Origin: Terribacillus aidingensis
GTDB lineage: Bacteria > Bacillota > Bacilli > Bacillales > Amphibacillaceae
Direction: 5' to 3'
Assembly: GCF_040703035.1 (NCBI RefSeq)
Contig: NZ_CP159996.1
Coordinates: 2,018,001-2,082,000, forward strand
Length of the DNA: 64,000 nt
In this document: in pieces, positions 63,815 through 64,000 of the stretch
How positions within the stretch are numbered: the stretch's first letter is position 1
Layout: every line of letters begins with the position of its first letter
Notes under the pieces: generated by a model
The model's database searches: none
What the model saw: only the letters and a program-made list of their open reading frames with translations
Told to the model about the DNA's origin: nothing
Program-made: the position numbers and the translations under genes

Positions 63815-64000
63815 TCATTGAGCATTTTTTAATTCGGTTTCTTTTTCTCTTCTTTTCCGACCCATAATTACTGCCAATACGGTCAGAACTGCTAAAGCTG
63901 TAAAACATACAACCGTTCCTACTGAAATCCCTTTACTGAATGTCGAACCTATCAGAATGATTCCCAGCCCTGCAATCCCGACAATTGTCGTCGCAGGAAA
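63815..64000 (-). CDS. Membrane protein, 5' part outside the window
   Basis: Only the last 61 residues are present: two hydrophobic helices (TIVGIAGLGIILIGSTF; VGTVVCFTALAVLTVLAVIM) and a basic tail (GRKRREKETELKNAQ). This is compatible with the C-terminus of an MFS or other polytopic transporter. Next to a siderophore import operon it could be an exporter, but the family cannot be named from this fragment. Confidence 0.55.
   Translation of the reverse strand, partial: FPATTIVGIAGLGIILIGSTFSKGISVGTVVCFTALAVLTVLAVIMGRKRREKETELKNAQ

Overview
The window is chromosomal DNA from a low-to-mid GC, endospore-forming, Gram-positive rod of the Bacillaceae. This rests on many sporulation genes (spoVB, bofC, safA, spo0B, spoIVFA, spoIVFB, spoIIB) embedded in core gene order that closely follows Bacillus subtilis. 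Protein similarity suggests a Terribacillus- or Halobacillus-like genus, but that is a guess. No rRNA, tRNA, CRISPR array, insertion sequence or prophage was recognised.

Region 1 (1-24.8 kb, mostly minus strand) is conserved housekeeping: relA (cut by the left edge), apt, recJ, a LapA-like protein, secDF and comN; spoVB facing yrbG; yrzE, yajC, tgt, queA, ruvB and ruvA; bofC; safA with a ten-copy repeat; pheA, pheB, obg, spo0B, rpmA, prp and rplU; an RNase E/G-family gene; spoIVFB and spoIVFA. Region 2 (24.8-37.4 kb) continues with minD, minC, mreD, mreC, mreB, radC, spoIIB, comC and folC. It is interrupted by insertions relative to B. subtilis: a frameshifted methyltransferase with a leader-peptide/RBS-hairpin control region, a TRIC-type channel, a YceI protein and a GAF-GGDEF protein. 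maf is missing between spoIIB and radC.

Region 3 (37.4-51 kb) is accessory. It holds a plus-strand operon of two RimK-like ATP-grasp ligases and a 2H phosphoesterase (broken by one base), an orphan ABC ATPase, a small phospholipase A2-like protein, an MFS-liaF-liaS-liaR envelope-stress operon, an ECF-like sigma factor, a clpP paralogue, and a catabolic operon (TRAP permease, DUF1932 dehydrogenase, RraA-like aldolase, RpiR regulator) with a cre-like site and a palindromic operator.

Region 4 (51-64 kb) is stress, detoxification and iron uptake with visible gene decay. It has a guanidine-I riboswitch controlling ykkCD, a DUF1349 protein, remnants of a histidine phosphatase and an EamA transporter, an HPr/Crh-like protein lacking both phosphorylation sites, adhA-adhR with MerR-type operators, an orphan copy of that promoter, an AraC regulator facing an aldo/keto reductase, an RsbR-like protein, and a Fur-box-controlled ferri-siderophore ABC operon. 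A membrane protein is cut by the right edge.

The most interesting items are the methyltransferase translational-attenuator candidate (24.9-25.8 kb), the double-ATP-grasp operon (37.4-39.7 kb), the doubly unphosphorylatable HPr paralogue (53.4 kb), a TRAP system apparently lacking a binding protein (46.7-48.3 kb), the structured secDF leader (7.43-7.50 kb), and repeated overlap of stop codons with terminator hairpins. All family assignments were made by reading the sequence, without database searches.
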